From CAVPOO01 sp963707015 (GTDB lineage Bacteria > Pseudomonadota > Gammaproteobacteria > Thiohalobacterales > Thiohalobacteraceae), in contig CAVPOO010000021.1 of assembly GCA_963707015.1 (NCBI GenBank), forward strand, positions 186,001 through 250,000: a stretch of DNA of 64,000 bases, read 5' to 3'. A program made the position numbers and the translations under genes. The first letter of the stretch is position 1, and each line of letters opens with the position of its first letter. The notes below the pieces were generated by a model that saw nothing but the letters and a program-made list of their open reading frames with translations, was not told the origin of the DNA and searched no databases. Shown here one piece after another: positions 46,206 to 55,683 of the stretch.

Positions 46206-46496
46206 ATGGAATCCCGACTTGCTGAAGATCTGATGAAATTGCTGCGTGCGGAACTGCCGGAACACAGGCATCTTCTGCAGATGCACTGCCGCGCCCGCCA
46301 GTGGGAAGCGGTTTATGACCAGGCGCACAAGCTGCACGGTTCAGCCGCATACTGCAAGAAATCTGAACTGGCCAATGCGGCAGCGGCTCTCGAGCGGGCC
46401 AGCAGCGCCGTGAATGAACAGGCGATCGCACAGGCCCTCGAAACAACGCTGCATGAAATCGAACGCGTACTCGCAGCCGATGGCCGACCAGCCTGA
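46206..46496 (+). CDS. Stand-alone Hpt phosphotransfer protein
   Basis: 96 residues forming a single histidine phosphotransfer domain. Phospho-acceptor His41 lies in AHKLHGSAAYC, a motif like the Hpt end of BarA/GacS kinases, where the usual lysine is also histidine. No kinase or regulator is adjacent (cysM diverges, acpS converges), so its partners are encoded elsewhere; RpfC has its own Hpt. A good ribosome site (GAGGAA) precedes the ATG. Confidence 0.88.
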   Translation: MESRLAEDLMKLLRAELPEHRHLLQMHCRARQWEAVYDQAHKLHGSAAYCKKSELANAAAALERASSAVNEQAIAQALETTLHEIERVLAADGRPA

Positions 46497-46577
46497 GCTG
46501 CAGGGGGCTGGCTGATACGCCATGAGCCGCGCTGTCGCCCGCAGGGGGCGACGCGCACACCGTTCCCCCGCCGGTTC

Positions 46578-46982
46578 CTACGGTTGAGCGGATGAACGCG
46601 ACAGCAGCGTCACGAAGGCGACGGCATAATGACGCTCATCCGAGACACTCACATGGCTGGAGCTGATCGCGAACTCCCGGCAGAAGGTCAGGGCGGCCCC
46701 CGTATAACCGAGTTCGGGACGGCCGAACTCATTATGGCGCAGCTCAATATCGCGCAGCCGCAGGCCGTCACGAAATCCGGTGCCGAAGGCCTTGGCCACG
46801 GCCTCTTTGACCGCGAACCGGCGCGCCAGGAAATGCGGGGGACGTGCATTGCGGCAGAACTCGTCAAATTCGGCATCGGTCAGGATGCGGCCCGCGAACC
46901 GGTCGCCAAACCGCTCCAGATTCTCGCGGATTCGCTCGACCTCGACGATATCCGTCCCAATCCCGAAAATCTTCTCGTTCAT
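46578..46982 (-). CDS. acpS: Holo-[acyl-carrier-protein] synthase
   Basis: Attaches 4'-phosphopantetheine to acyl carrier protein. 134 residues from ATG 46982 with GAGGAAGG upstream. The magnesium-binding start GIGTDIVEVERI and the central FLARRFAVKEAVAKAFG with the second acidic residue are intact; SVSDERHYAVAFVTL ends the fold. Last gene of the recO-pdxJ-acpS run, the conserved order. Confidence 0.95.
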   Translation of the reverse strand: MNEKIFGIGTDIVEVERIRENLERFGDRFAGRILTDAEFDEFCRNARPPHFLARRFAVKEAVAKAFGTGFRDGLRLRDIELRHNEFGRPELGYTGAALTFCREFAISSSHVSVSDERHYAVAFVTLLSRSSAQP

Positions 46983-47086
46983 GAACAGGCCGCCTTCCTC
47001 ACGGCGAACTGGCAAGCCCAGGCCAACGGCCGGCTGGCCGGCGCCGACAGGCACCCCCACGGGCAGGCGACACGGCAGATAACCGT

Positions 47087-47854
47087 TTAGCCCCTGGGGG
47101 GGCTGGCGGGGCGCGCCTCGCGCATCAGACGCTTCATCTCCCGCACAGCCTCACCAAGGCCGGTAAACAGCGCGCGCGCCATGATCGCGTGACCTATATT
47201 CAACTCCTGGATTGCCGGCAGGGCAGCGACACGCTGAACATTCTGGTAGTTCAGGCCGTGGCCTGCATTAACCTGTAACCCGGCCTGTACACCCTCCTCC
47301 ACCGCTCGCACAATCCGTTGCCATTCACGCTCGCGGCCTTCGCCCTGTGGCGCGTCGGCAAAATGCCCGGTATGGATCTCGATACACGGTGCGCCACAGG
47401 CTGCCGCCGCGTTCACCTGCGTGGCATCGGCATCTATGAACAGCGACACACGTATGCCCGCCTCGGCCATGCGCGCGCAGGCCCTGCGCACCCGCCCCTC
47501 CTGCCCGGCGACATCGAGGCCACCTTCGGTGGTCAGTTCCTCGCGGCGCTCGGGTACCAGGCAGCAGTCTGCCGGGCGGATCCGCTCCGCGCTCGCCAGC
47601 ATCTCGTCCGTAACCGCCATTTCGAGGTTCATCCGGGTCAGCAGAATGCCGCGCAGCATCTCCACATCGCGTTCCTGGATATGCCGCCGATCCTCCCGCA
47701 AGTGCAGCGTAATGGCATCTGCGCCCGCCTGCTCGGCCTCGATCGCGGCCTGGACAGGGTCAGGGTAACGCGTCCCGCGCGCCTGGCGAAGTGTCGCCAC
47801 GTGATCAATATTGACACCCAGCAGTATCGGTTGTGCGTCGTGCATACTGTGCAT
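47087..47854 (-). CDS. pdxJ: Pyridoxine 5'-phosphate synthase
   Basis: Closes the pyridoxine ring from 1-deoxyxylulose 5-phosphate and aminoacetone phosphate. 255 residues, TIM barrel: GVNIDHVATLRQARGT at the start, TLHLREDRRHIQ, CLVPERREELTTEGGLD, and GHGLNYQNV near the end. Eleven bases separate it from recO; acpS follows. Confidence 0.97.
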   Translation of the reverse strand: MHSMHDAQPILLGVNIDHVATLRQARGTRYPDPVQAAIEAEQAGADAITLHLREDRRHIQERDVEMLRGILLTRMNLEMAVTDEMLASAERIRPADCCLVPERREELTTEGGLDVAGQEGRVRRACARMAEAGIRVSLFIDADATQVNAAAACGAPCIEIHTGHFADAPQGEGREREWQRIVRAVEEGVQAGLQVNAGHGLNYQNVQRVAALPAIQELNIGHAIMARALFTGLGEAVREMKRLMREARPASPPRG

Positions 47855-47865
47855 CGGTAAAAGCC

Positions 47866-48597
47866 TCAGCCTTCCTGCCTGGGCTGCAGCTGGCGAAACA
47901 CTTCCCGCGTCTTCAGCGGCCGACCGCCCAGATAGAGCGACAGTGCCGCCTGTGTGAGTCGTTTCGCGTCACGCAGGCTTTCAGGATCACTCAACTCATC
48001 GTGACAGAGCGACAGCAGACTGCGCCCCGGGAAAACCAGATCATCCACGCCTGCAGAAGCTGCCGGGACAGGGCCCAGCTCCAGACGATACAGGTAATTC
48101 TTCTCGGGCACGAGTGGCCGACCGGTCTCCGCTTCGCGGTCCAGGAGCAATCCATACCCGAGCTCATCGAGCAGGCGCTTCTCGAACACGCGCAGACACC
48201 GCTGCACCTCGCCCCTGGCAAGCCGGCCGAGTGCCGCCTCGTAATCCGCAAACAGTGCCGGATGAGGGTCCTGCCGTTGCAGCAGCCGGAGCAGCAACTC
48301 ATTGAGATAGAACCCCGAAAACAGCGCCTCGCCGACCGGCTTGAGCAAGCTCCCCGCCGGCTCGACACCCGTGTGCGTTGCCAGTTCCCCGCGGGACACC
48401 CAGGATAGCAACAGGGGCGTGAAGGCCTGTAACAGGCCGCGCTGCCGGAACCGGGCGCTGCGCGCACCCCGACAGACCAGCCCGATACGCCCAAAGTCAC
48501 GACTGAGTATTTCCACTAAGAGGCTGGTATCGCGGTAAGGGTACTGATGCAATACGTATGCGGGCTGCAGGCTGATTCTGCTTTGCACAGCACTCAC
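47866..48597 (-). CDS. recO: DNA repair protein RecO
   Basis: Helps load RecA at SSB-coated gaps. 243 residues: an N-terminal OB fold (PAYVLHQYPYRDTSLLVEILSRDFGRIGLVCRGAR) and a helical C-terminal domain. The zinc ribbon of some RecO proteins is not seen, as in many proteobacteria. Lies between era and pdxJ, the usual order. Confidence 0.94.
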   Translation of the reverse strand: MSAVQSRISLQPAYVLHQYPYRDTSLLVEILSRDFGRIGLVCRGARSARFRQRGLLQAFTPLLLSWVSRGELATHTGVEPAGSLLKPVGEALFSGFYLNELLLRLLQRQDPHPALFADYEAALGRLARGEVQRCLRVFEKRLLDELGYGLLLDREAETGRPLVPEKNYLYRLELGPVPAASAGVDDLVFPGRSLLSLCHDELSDPESLRDAKRLTQAALSLYLGGRPLKTREVFRQLQPRQEG

Positions 48598-48618
48598 GCC
48601 AGCACCTCTGCCACTACC

Positions 48619-49518
48619 TCACCGGCCGCTGTCATAGCCGAGGCTGTGCAATGCGCGCTCGTCATCCGCCCAACCTTCTTTCACTTTTACCCACAGTTCC
48701 AGGTAGATCTTTTTTCCGAACATTTTCTGCATGTCCGCGCGCGCTTCGCTGCCCACCGCCTTCAACATACTGCCATGCTGGCCTATCACGATCTTTTTCT
48801 GTGAGGCGCGCTCCACCCAGATCAGGCCGTTAATGCGCAGCATGTTTTCTCCCTCGAGAAAATTCTCGATCTCCACGGTCAGGCCGTACGGCAGTTCCTT
48901 GCCCAGGCGGCGGAACAGCTTTTCCCTTATCAGTTCGGCCGCCAGGAAACGCTCGCTCCTGTCCGTTACCTGATCCTCCGGAAACAGTGGCGGTGAGACC
49001 GGAAGATGCTCTAACACACGGCCTTCCAGTGCATCCAGATTATCGCCCTTGAGTGCAGAAATTGGCACGACCCCCGCATAGTCAAACTTCTCACTGAGTG
49101 ACTGCAGGACCGGCAGCAGTTGCGATTTGCTGTGCAACTTGTCAATCTTGTTCACCGCAAGAAAGACCGGCACACCTGACTGCCTCAGCTTATCGAGCAC
49201 CTGCTCGTCCTCTGCGGTCCAGCGGGATGCATCGACAAGGAATATGGCGACATCAACATCAAACAACGCACTGCTTGCGGCCTGATTGAGCGCACGGTTC
49301 AATGCCTTGCGTGCATGCCGGTGCAGACCCGGCGTATCGACGTAAATAATCTGTGCATCCGACAGGGTCTTGATTCCGAGAATCTGGTGCCGGGTGGTCT
49401 GGGGTTTGGGCGAAGTAATGCTGATCTTCTGGCCCAGCAGCCGGTTGAGCAGGGTCGATTTCCCGACATTGGGTCGGCCAACCAGGGCGACGTAGCCACA
49501 ACGGTGAGTTTCACTCAC
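48619..49518 (-). CDS. era: GTPase Era
   Basis: Ribosome-assembly GTPase binding the 3' end of 16S rRNA. 299 residues: G1 GRPNVGKSTLLNRL, G3 DTPGLH, G4 NKIDKL, and a C-terminal KH domain with ENMLRINGLIWVERASQKKIVIGQHGSMLKAVGSEAR. Follows rnc, in the usual lepB-rnc-era-recO order. Confidence 0.97.
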   Translation of the reverse strand: MSETHRCGYVALVGRPNVGKSTLLNRLLGQKISITSPKPQTTRHQILGIKTLSDAQIIYVDTPGLHRHARKALNRALNQAASSALFDVDVAIFLVDASRWTAEDEQVLDKLRQSGVPVFLAVNKIDKLHSKSQLLPVLQSLSEKFDYAGVVPISALKGDNLDALEGRVLEHLPVSPPLFPEDQVTDRSERFLAAELIREKLFRRLGKELPYGLTVEIENFLEGENMLRINGLIWVERASQKKIVIGQHGSMLKAVGSEARADMQKMFGKKIYLELWVKVKEGWADDERALHSLGYDSGR

Positions 49519-49584
49519 AAGGGCAGCACCGGAAGCGGTCTATACCAGTCCGACAGCGAAGAGTTGCGCATGATTCTGGATGAA

Positions 49585-50265
49585 TTAGCTGTCGATGCCA
49601 AGGGCTTTCAGCATTTCCCCCGCCGCCCCTTGCTCCGCGTTGCGTCGGCTTGTGCCCGTGCCCTGTGTGCACATATCCCGCTCCGCGACGCAGCACTCGA
49701 CCTCGAAGGTCTGCGCATGCGCCTGGCCGCGAACTGCGACGACCACGTATTCCGGTAATGCAATATGTCTGGATTGAAGGTACTCCTGTAGGCGTGTCTT
49801 GTAATCCTTCAGCTCGGCTGCAACCGGCAGCGACGCGAGACGCGATGCGAACACCCGCTGAATCCAGTCCCTGCACGTGCCAAAGCCAGCATCGAGATAG
49901 ATGGCGCCAATAACTGCCTCAAGTGCATCACTGAGGATAGAATCGCGGCGAAAACCGCCACTCTTGAGCTCGCCGGAGCCCAGTTTCAGCAACTCGCCGA
50001 GTTCCAGGCTGCGGGCAATTTCTGCGAGTGTCGGTTTGCGGACCAGCGTCGCACGCAAACGGCTCAACTCACCCTCGCTGGCCTGAGGAAACTGGTTGTA
50101 TAAGGCCTCAGCGATGACCATGCCCAGCACGGCATCGCCGAGAAACTCCAGCCGTTCGTTATTGGTGCCGCCCGCGCTGCGATGGGTAATCGCCTGCTCC
50201 AGCAGTGCCCGCTCGCGGAATCCGTAGCCCAGCCTGGCTTGCAGGGATTCGATGCGCTCCCTCAA
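49585..50265 (-). CDS. rnc: Ribonuclease III
   Basis: Double-strand RNA endonuclease for rRNA and mRNA processing. 226 residues: the catalytic signature NERLEFLGDAVLGMVIA, the later DALEAVIGAIYLDAG with the second acidic cluster, and a dsRNA-binding domain at the C-terminus (KTRLQEYLQSRHIALPEY). Start overlaps the DUF4845 gene stop by 4 bp (ATGA). Confidence 0.97.
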   Translation of the reverse strand: MRERIESLQARLGYGFRERALLEQAITHRSAGGTNNERLEFLGDAVLGMVIAEALYNQFPQASEGELSRLRATLVRKPTLAEIARSLELGELLKLGSGELKSGGFRRDSILSDALEAVIGAIYLDAGFGTCRDWIQRVFASRLASLPVAAELKDYKTRLQEYLQSRHIALPEYVVVAVRGQAHAQTFEVECCVAERDMCTQGTGTSRRNAEQGAAGEMLKALGIDS

Positions 50266-50636
50266 CGAGACCCCGCCTCAATCTGCTTTTTGAAGTGCGT
50301 AACGAGGAAGACATTCCCCAGCATGGGCGCCCGCACCTCATAGTCCACCCCGATGATGATCTGTCCGCGCTGCTTGTTGATGGCCACATCCTTTGGCTTG
50401 ATCGAATGAACGTCATTGACGTCAAATCGCCTGCCAATGATCTTTCGGATGTCGGCGGGCGTCATGTCCGCAAGCGTGGATTCCGACTGCAGCGACTCCA
50501 GTGTTTTTGCCACGTTGAGGTACTCGAGGTAGCCAGGCGCCAGACGCAGCACCAACAGCACAAAATAACCAATCAGAACCAGAGTCAGCAACCAGCCGAT
50601 CAAGGTCATGCCACGCTGTGCATTGAAAAGTTTCAT
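50262..50636 (-). CDS. DUF4845 small membrane protein
   Basis: 124 residues with an N-terminal type-IV-pilin-like start (AQRGMTLIGWLLTLVLIGYFVLLVLRLAP) forming one transmembrane segment, and a small periplasmic domain ending in the DYEVRAPMLGNVFLVTHF motif. The gene between lepB and rnc in many proteobacteria carries this domain; function unknown. Coupled to rnc by a 4-bp overlap. Confidence 0.85.
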   Translation of the reverse strand: MKLFNAQRGMTLIGWLLTLVLIGYFVLLVLRLAPGYLEYLNVAKTLESLQSESTLADMTPADIRKIIGRRFDVNDVHSIKPKDVAINKQRGQIIIGVDYEVRAPMLGNVFLVTHFKKQIEAGSR

Positions 50637-50897
50637 AACAACCCCCTGCTTTGCGCCGACACGCCGGTCGGCCTCATTGATGGTACGTTTCCCCGACGCC
50701 GGTAATCAGCCGAAATGATCACGTCTCCGGGTAACAACGCGCCTGTCTCTCCCTTCATTCCGCCGTGCGGCGGCGATGAAATACCACACCTCCCTGTGTC
50801 GAAACCCGCTCTGCTCTGTTTGATGGGAAACGCTTCGGTAAGCTGAACAGCCAAACCGAGGTGAGACGCTGCCACCCGTCGCGGGCCTGCCCCCAGG

Positions 50898-50917
50898 GCC
50901 GGTTAACGCTAACCGGC
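50898..50917 (-). terminator. Hairpin downstream of lepB
   Basis: Perfect 8-bp stem GCCGGTTA-ACGC-TAACCGGC directly after the lepB stop. No T-run follows on the minus strand. It may attenuate read-through from lepA-lepB into the DUF4845-rnc genes or stabilise the mRNA end. The remaining 260 bp to the next gene hold nothing recognised. Confidence 0.45.
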
Positions 50918-50918
50918 G

Positions 50919-51698
50919 CTAGTGAATCCGCTCACCAATGCGGTTCCAGCCCACGCCCCCGTCGGCTGAATCCCAGCTCATCCAGATCATGAAGGCCTTG
51001 CCGACGAGATTTCCCTCGGGCACCGGGCCGAAATAACGACTGTCCTTACTGTTGTCTCGATTATCGCCCATCATGAAATAGTGACCCGGGGGCACGACGA
51101 CGGACCCCTCGATTCCCCCGCTGTTCGGGCGCACCAGAATCTGGTGGCTGACGCCGTCCAGATCCTCCAGCCGCAAATCCGCACCGGAGCTCGACACGCC
51201 GGCGCCCGTCCCCATATAGGTCCCCACAGGGTCCTGAGACATGGACTTGCCATTGATGGAGAGGGTCTTGTTCTGGTAGGTAATCCGGTCGCCGGGAAGG
51301 CCAACCACACGCTTAATGTAATCGATGGATGGATCCTCAGGATAACGGAACACCACGACATCACCGCGTTGCGGTTCACCGAGTTCGAGAACCTTGGTAT
51401 TGAGGACCGGCAGGCGAATCCCGTAGCTGAACTTATTGACCAGAATAAAATCACCTACCAGCAAGGTCGGCATCATCGAGCCTGACGGAATACGGAAGGG
51501 TTCCACGAGAAACGAGCGCAACAGCAACACAATCAATATTACCGGGAAAAACGCCTTGGCATACTCGACGACAACCGGCTCTTTTGCCCCTTCTGCTGCG
51601 GCCCGCCGCCTGGGCGCCCCGAACCAGGCATCTGCGGCCCAGATCACACCAGTGATCAGCGTCGCCATTACCAGAACCAGAGGAAAATCTATATTCAT
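50919..51698 (-). CDS. lepB: Signal peptidase I
   Basis: Cleaves signal peptides at the outer face of the inner membrane. 259 residues from ATG 51698. Two N-terminal membrane segments, catalytic Ser in FRIPSGSMMPTLLVGD, catalytic Lys in DYIKRVVGLPGD, and GDNRDNSKDSRYFGPV near the end. Follows lepA after one base, as is standard. Confidence 0.97.
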   Translation of the reverse strand: MNIDFPLVLVMATLITGVIWAADAWFGAPRRRAAAEGAKEPVVVEYAKAFFPVILIVLLLRSFLVEPFRIPSGSMMPTLLVGDFILVNKFSYGIRLPVLNTKVLELGEPQRGDVVVFRYPEDPSIDYIKRVVGLPGDRITYQNKTLSINGKSMSQDPVGTYMGTGAGVSSSGADLRLEDLDGVSHQILVRPNSGGIEGSVVVPPGHYFMMGDNRDNSKDSRYFGPVPEGNLVGKAFMIWMSWDSADGGVGWNRIGERIH

Positions 51699-51699
51699 T

Positions 51700-53502
51700 T
51701 TATTTCTTCCCAACCTGCAACACAGCCAGAAACGCTGATTGCGGTATCTCGACCTTACCAAATTGCTTCATTCGCCTTTTACCCGCCTTCTGCTTTTCCA
51801 GCAGTTTGCGTTTTCGCGTGATATCCCCCCCGTAACACTTCGCCGTGACATTCTTGCGCAAGGCCTTGACCGTGGCCCGCGCAATGATATGGGAGCCGAT
51901 AGCGCTCTGTATAGCCACCTCATACATCTGCCTGGGGATCAACTCCTTCATTTTTCCCGCGAGTTCCCGCCCGCGCGCCTGCACGTGATCCTGATGGACT
52001 ATGACCGACAGCGCGTCGACGCGTTCACCATTGATCAGGATATCGAGCTTGACAAGATTTGCCGCCTCAAAGCGTAAAAATTGATAATCGAACGACGCAT
52101 AACCGCGGCTGACTGATTTCAGCCGGTCGAAGAAATCCAGTACGACCTCACTCAGTGGCAGTTCGTAGTTCAAGGACACCTGGTTACCGAGGTACAGGAG
52201 GTTGCGCTGCGAACCGCGTTTCTCCATACACAGGTTGATCACGCCACCAAGATACTCCTGGGGCACAAGAATATTCGCCAGTATGATCGGCTCACGGATC
52301 TCGGCCACCTGATTCACCGGCGGCAGGCTTGCGGGATTGTCTATCTGCACGGTCGCGCCGCTGCTTGTCAGCACCTCATAAATCACGGTCGGGGCCGTCG
52401 TAATAAGATCCAGCCCGTATTCCCGCTCGAGGCGTTCCTGCACGATCTCCATGTGCAACATCCCGAGAAAACCACAGCGAAAACCAAATCCGAGCGCCTG
52501 CGATGTCTCGGGTTCGAAGTGCAATGACGAGTCGTTTAGCCGCAACTTCTGCAAGGCTTCGCGCAAGTCTTCGTAATCCTCCGAGGCTACCGGGAACAAG
52601 CCGGCAAACACTCGTGGCTGAATCTTCGCGAAGCCGGGCAACGCCTTCGCCGCAGGTCGATCGGCCAGTGTCAGGGTATCCCCGACCGGCGCGCCATCGA
52701 TATCCTTTATACCGGCAATAACAAAACCGACGTCGCCGGCCTCCAGCACAGGGATCCCCACCGGCCTGGGCGTAAAAATACCGACCTTTTCCACTTGAAA
52801 GCTACGGCCGGTCGACATCACCTGCAGCTTGTTGCGCGCCACAAGCCGTCCGTGCACGATTCGCACCAGCGAGATCACGCCGACATAATTATCAAACCAT
52901 GAGTCAATGATGAGTGCCTGCAGTGGCGCCTGCGGATCCCCCTGCGGCGCCGGGATACGGGCAACCACTGCCTCCAGAACGTCTGCAACCCCCTCGCCGG
53001 TCTTGGCGCTGGCGCGTACGGCATGGTGGGCGTCAATACCGATAATCTCTTCGATCTCCTGAATGACGCGCTCGGGCTCCGCGGATGGCAGATCGATCTT
53101 GTTCAGGACCGGAACCACCTCCAGCCCCTGATCAATCGCCGTATAACAGTTGGCAACGCTCTGTGCCTCGACACCCTGCGCGGCGTCAACCACTAACAGC
53201 GCGCCCTCGCAGGCCGCAAGTGATCGGGAAACCTCATAGGAAAAATCGACGTGCCCCGGTGTGTCGATCAGGTTGAGGTGGTAGCTTTGCCCGTCCCGGG
53301 CCTTATAATCGAGCGTGACACTTTGCGCCTTGATCGTGATGCCACGCTCGCGCTCGAGTTCCATTGAATCCAGGACCTGCTCGGACATCTCCCGGTCCGA
53401 GAGCCCCCCGCACATCTGAATGAACCGGTCAGCCAGGGTCGATTTGCCATGATCGATATGGGCGATGATGGAGAAGTTGCGGACCCGATCCCTAGCAGCC
53501 AT
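51700..53502 (-). CDS. lepA: Elongation factor 4 (back-translocase)
   Basis: Ribosomal GTPase that restarts stalled or mistranslocated ribosomes. 600 residues from ATG 53502 (MAARDRVRNFSIIAHIDHGKSTLADR). GITIKAQSV, DTPGHVDFSYEVSRS and NKIDLPSA form the G domain; the LepA-specific C-terminal region has QSAIGSHIIARATVKALRKNVTAKCYGGDITRKRKLL. An in-frame upstream extension to 53583 has no family match. Confidence 0.97.
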   Translation of the reverse strand: MAARDRVRNFSIIAHIDHGKSTLADRFIQMCGGLSDREMSEQVLDSMELERERGITIKAQSVTLDYKARDGQSYHLNLIDTPGHVDFSYEVSRSLAACEGALLVVDAAQGVEAQSVANCYTAIDQGLEVVPVLNKIDLPSAEPERVIQEIEEIIGIDAHHAVRASAKTGEGVADVLEAVVARIPAPQGDPQAPLQALIIDSWFDNYVGVISLVRIVHGRLVARNKLQVMSTGRSFQVEKVGIFTPRPVGIPVLEAGDVGFVIAGIKDIDGAPVGDTLTLADRPAAKALPGFAKIQPRVFAGLFPVASEDYEDLREALQKLRLNDSSLHFEPETSQALGFGFRCGFLGMLHMEIVQERLEREYGLDLITTAPTVIYEVLTSSGATVQIDNPASLPPVNQVAEIREPIILANILVPQEYLGGVINLCMEKRGSQRNLLYLGNQVSLNYELPLSEVVLDFFDRLKSVSRGYASFDYQFLRFEAANLVKLDILINGERVDALSVIVHQDHVQARGRELAGKMKELIPRQMYEVAIQSAIGSHIIARATVKALRKNVTAKCYGGDITRKRKLLEKQKAGKRRMKQFGKVEIPQSAFLAVLQVGKK

Positions 53503-53888
53503 ACGTGGACGCCTTAAGCCACCCGGTAGCCAAACAGCGTGACGGCACAGCCTGCCCGCGCTGACGACAGTCTTCGGGCACATAGCCTCTCATTGCAGAC
53601 TCGATCAGGGCCGCTTAACACTGGCCCAACCACGGCGCTGGTCGTTGTTCATTTGGAATCACCAGACTTCTCTCCTCGCGCCGTGCCTCGCGTCTCCGGG
53701 GACAGCAACGCGGCGTTTGGGTGCGTGTTAACAGGCCCTGACATCGGCAGCAACAACCTGGACAACATGGATTGCCCTGAAAGAAGCGGAATTTCAGGAA
53801 ACGCTGGGTTAAAAAACGCGAACCACCGGGAAACCTCCCCCGGATCTCGCAGGAGTCACCCGCTTCAAAGGCGAGGGATTATACACCG
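53503..53888 (-). other. Intergenic region upstream of lepA, with weak terminator and -10 box
   Basis: 386 bp without a gene. On the minus strand a -10 TATAAT lies at 53883-53878, just after the glutaredoxin-like gene, without a clear -35. A hairpin CCGGG/CCCGG (53843-53826) is followed ten bases later by a T6 run (53816-53811), a possible weak terminator. Together these suggest that lepA is transcribed separately from the sigma-E operon. Confidence 0.35.
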
Positions 53889-54152
53889 TCACCGGGACTG
53901 CAGATAGCGGCGGAGGCGCGCCTCGTCGAGGAAGTAATGGCAGCACTCCACCCCGTCCACCATCAGAACGGGCACCTTGTCCCCATACAGCTGCCGGCAG
54001 CGCGAATCCTGATCCACGTCCTCGACGATAAGCTCGAAATCCATCTCCTCGCGCAGCCGCCCCAGCGCCCGCTCCATGTCCAGGCACAAATGACAGGCGG
54101 GGCGGGTGTAAAGGGTGAGGACGACGGGACCGGGCGAGCGGTCCCTGCTCAT
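53889..54152 (-). CDS. Glutaredoxin family protein
   Basis: 87 residues with a thioredoxin fold and CxxC motif in YTRPACHLCLDMERAL, then VPVLMVDGVECCHYFLDEARLRRYL. This DUF836-type glutaredoxin-like protein is common downstream of the sigma-E genes in proteobacteria. Its redox partner is unknown. It follows degP by 33 bp on the minus strand. Confidence 0.88.
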   Translation of the reverse strand: MSRDRSPGPVVLTLYTRPACHLCLDMERALGRLREEMDFELIVEDVDQDSRCRQLYGDKVPVLMVDGVECCHYFLDEARLRRYLQSR

Positions 54153-54185
54153 GCCCGCTGCCCTCCCGGCCTTCCCGCTGGCCGC

Positions 54186-55622
54186 TTAACCTGGCACCTT
54201 GACCGCGAGGAAAATGGGGCCACCGCGGCGCTGTACAAGCACCGGCACCATCTCCCCGGCCGGGGCATCGTCGACGAGTGCGGCGAACTGCTCGGCGTCC
54301 TTCACTCGCACATTATTGAACATGACCACCACGTCGCCCTTGACAATCCCCGCATGGCGGCCAGCCCCGTCTTCAAGCGACTCAACGATCACCCCGCCTT
54401 CGGCCAGTTCCAGTTGCTTGCGCTGCACACTGCTCAGATCGGCAACGGTCAGCCCCAGCCGTGAACTGGACGCTTCGGTGCGGCTGGTCGTTGCGGCCTG
54501 CAGCGCCTCCTCTTCCGGCAACTCGTCGAGCGTGACCCTGAGCGTACGCGGCTTGCCCTCGCGGATCACGTCCACGTCCGCCTGCTTACCGATGGGCGTA
54601 CTTCCGACAATCGGCGGCAGTTTTGCGGAACTGACGACATCGTGGCCCGCAAAACCGACGATCACATCGCCGACCTTGATGCCGCCCCGCTCCGCCGGGC
54701 TGTCAGGCAGGACCCTGGAAACCAGGGCACCCATTGGTTTTTTCATTCCGAAGGATTCCGCGAGTTCCCGTGTCACGTCCTGAATCAGCACGCCAAGCCA
54801 GCCGCGGCTGACGTGGCCCTTGGTCTTGAGCTGTTCGGCCACGTCCATGGCGACCTCTATCGGTATTGCAAACGAAAGGCCCATGTAGCCACCGGTCCGG
54901 CTGAAGATCTGGGAGTTTATCCCCACCACTTCACCTTCGAGGTTGAACAGTGGCCCGCCCGAATTACCCGGATTGATCGCGACGTCGGTCTGAATGAACG
55001 GCACATAGCTCTCATTGGGCAAGGCACGACCCTTGGCACTGACTATGCCCTGCGTTGCCGAGTGTTCGAATCCGAACGGCGAGCCAATCGCCAATACCCA
55101 TTCGCCCACTTCAAGATCGGCGGATTTGCCGAGCCGGGCCACCGGCAGATCCGTGGCATCGATCTTGAGGAGCGCAATATCACTGCGTTCATCACTACCA
55201 ACGAGTTCGGCAACCAGCTCCCGGCGATCATCCAGCCGGATAATGATTTCCTCGGCATCCTTCACCACATGGAAATTGGTCAGCAGATAGCCATCACCGG
55301 AGATGATCACACCCGACCCCAATGAACGCGCCTCATAATCACGCGGTTCACCGTTACCACCACCTTCGCCGAAGAAATGCTTGAACAGGTCACCAAAAGG
55401 ACTGCCCTCCGGCAAGTCGGGGATTTCGACGCCCGGCGGGAGCCCGTGCCCGCCCCGGGAAACCTTCTGGGTCGTGCTGATGTTGACTACCACAGGTGTG
55501 TGCTGTTTCACCAGATCGGTGAAATCCGGCAGGGAGCGTGCCTGCACCTGGCCCACAACTGCCACCCATACGAAACCAAAAAGCACGGCATGGAACACGC
55601 GGTTCATCATAAGGCGATTCAT
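54186..55622 (-). CDS. degP: Periplasmic serine endoprotease, DegP/MucD type
   Basis: Periplasmic protease/chaperone against misfolded envelope proteins. 478 residues from ATG 55622, with AGGAG ahead. Signal peptide (FHAVLFGFVWVAVVGQVQA), then the catalytic triad His (LLTNFHVVKDA), Asp (SDIALLKID) and Ser (NPGNSGGPLFN), and two C-terminal PDZ domains (from about 285 and 390). The position after rseC in the rpoE cluster matches MucD of Pseudomonas; function is probably the same. Confidence 0.95.
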   Translation of the reverse strand: MNRLMMNRVFHAVLFGFVWVAVVGQVQARSLPDFTDLVKQHTPVVVNISTTQKVSRGGHGLPPGVEIPDLPEGSPFGDLFKHFFGEGGGNGEPRDYEARSLGSGVIISGDGYLLTNFHVVKDAEEIIIRLDDRRELVAELVGSDERSDIALLKIDATDLPVARLGKSADLEVGEWVLAIGSPFGFEHSATQGIVSAKGRALPNESYVPFIQTDVAINPGNSGGPLFNLEGEVVGINSQIFSRTGGYMGLSFAIPIEVAMDVAEQLKTKGHVSRGWLGVLIQDVTRELAESFGMKKPMGALVSRVLPDSPAERGGIKVGDVIVGFAGHDVVSSAKLPPIVGSTPIGKQADVDVIREGKPRTLRVTLDELPEEEALQAATTSRTEASSSRLGLTVADLSSVQRKQLELAEGGVIVESLEDGAGRHAGIVKGDVVVMFNNVRVKDAEQFAALVDDAPAGEMVPVLVQRRGGPIFLAVKVPG

Positions 55623-55683
55623 AGAAACTCCTGACATCGATAGACTCGAAGAAAGCGACAGCCAAACCCAACAAACAGGGCGT

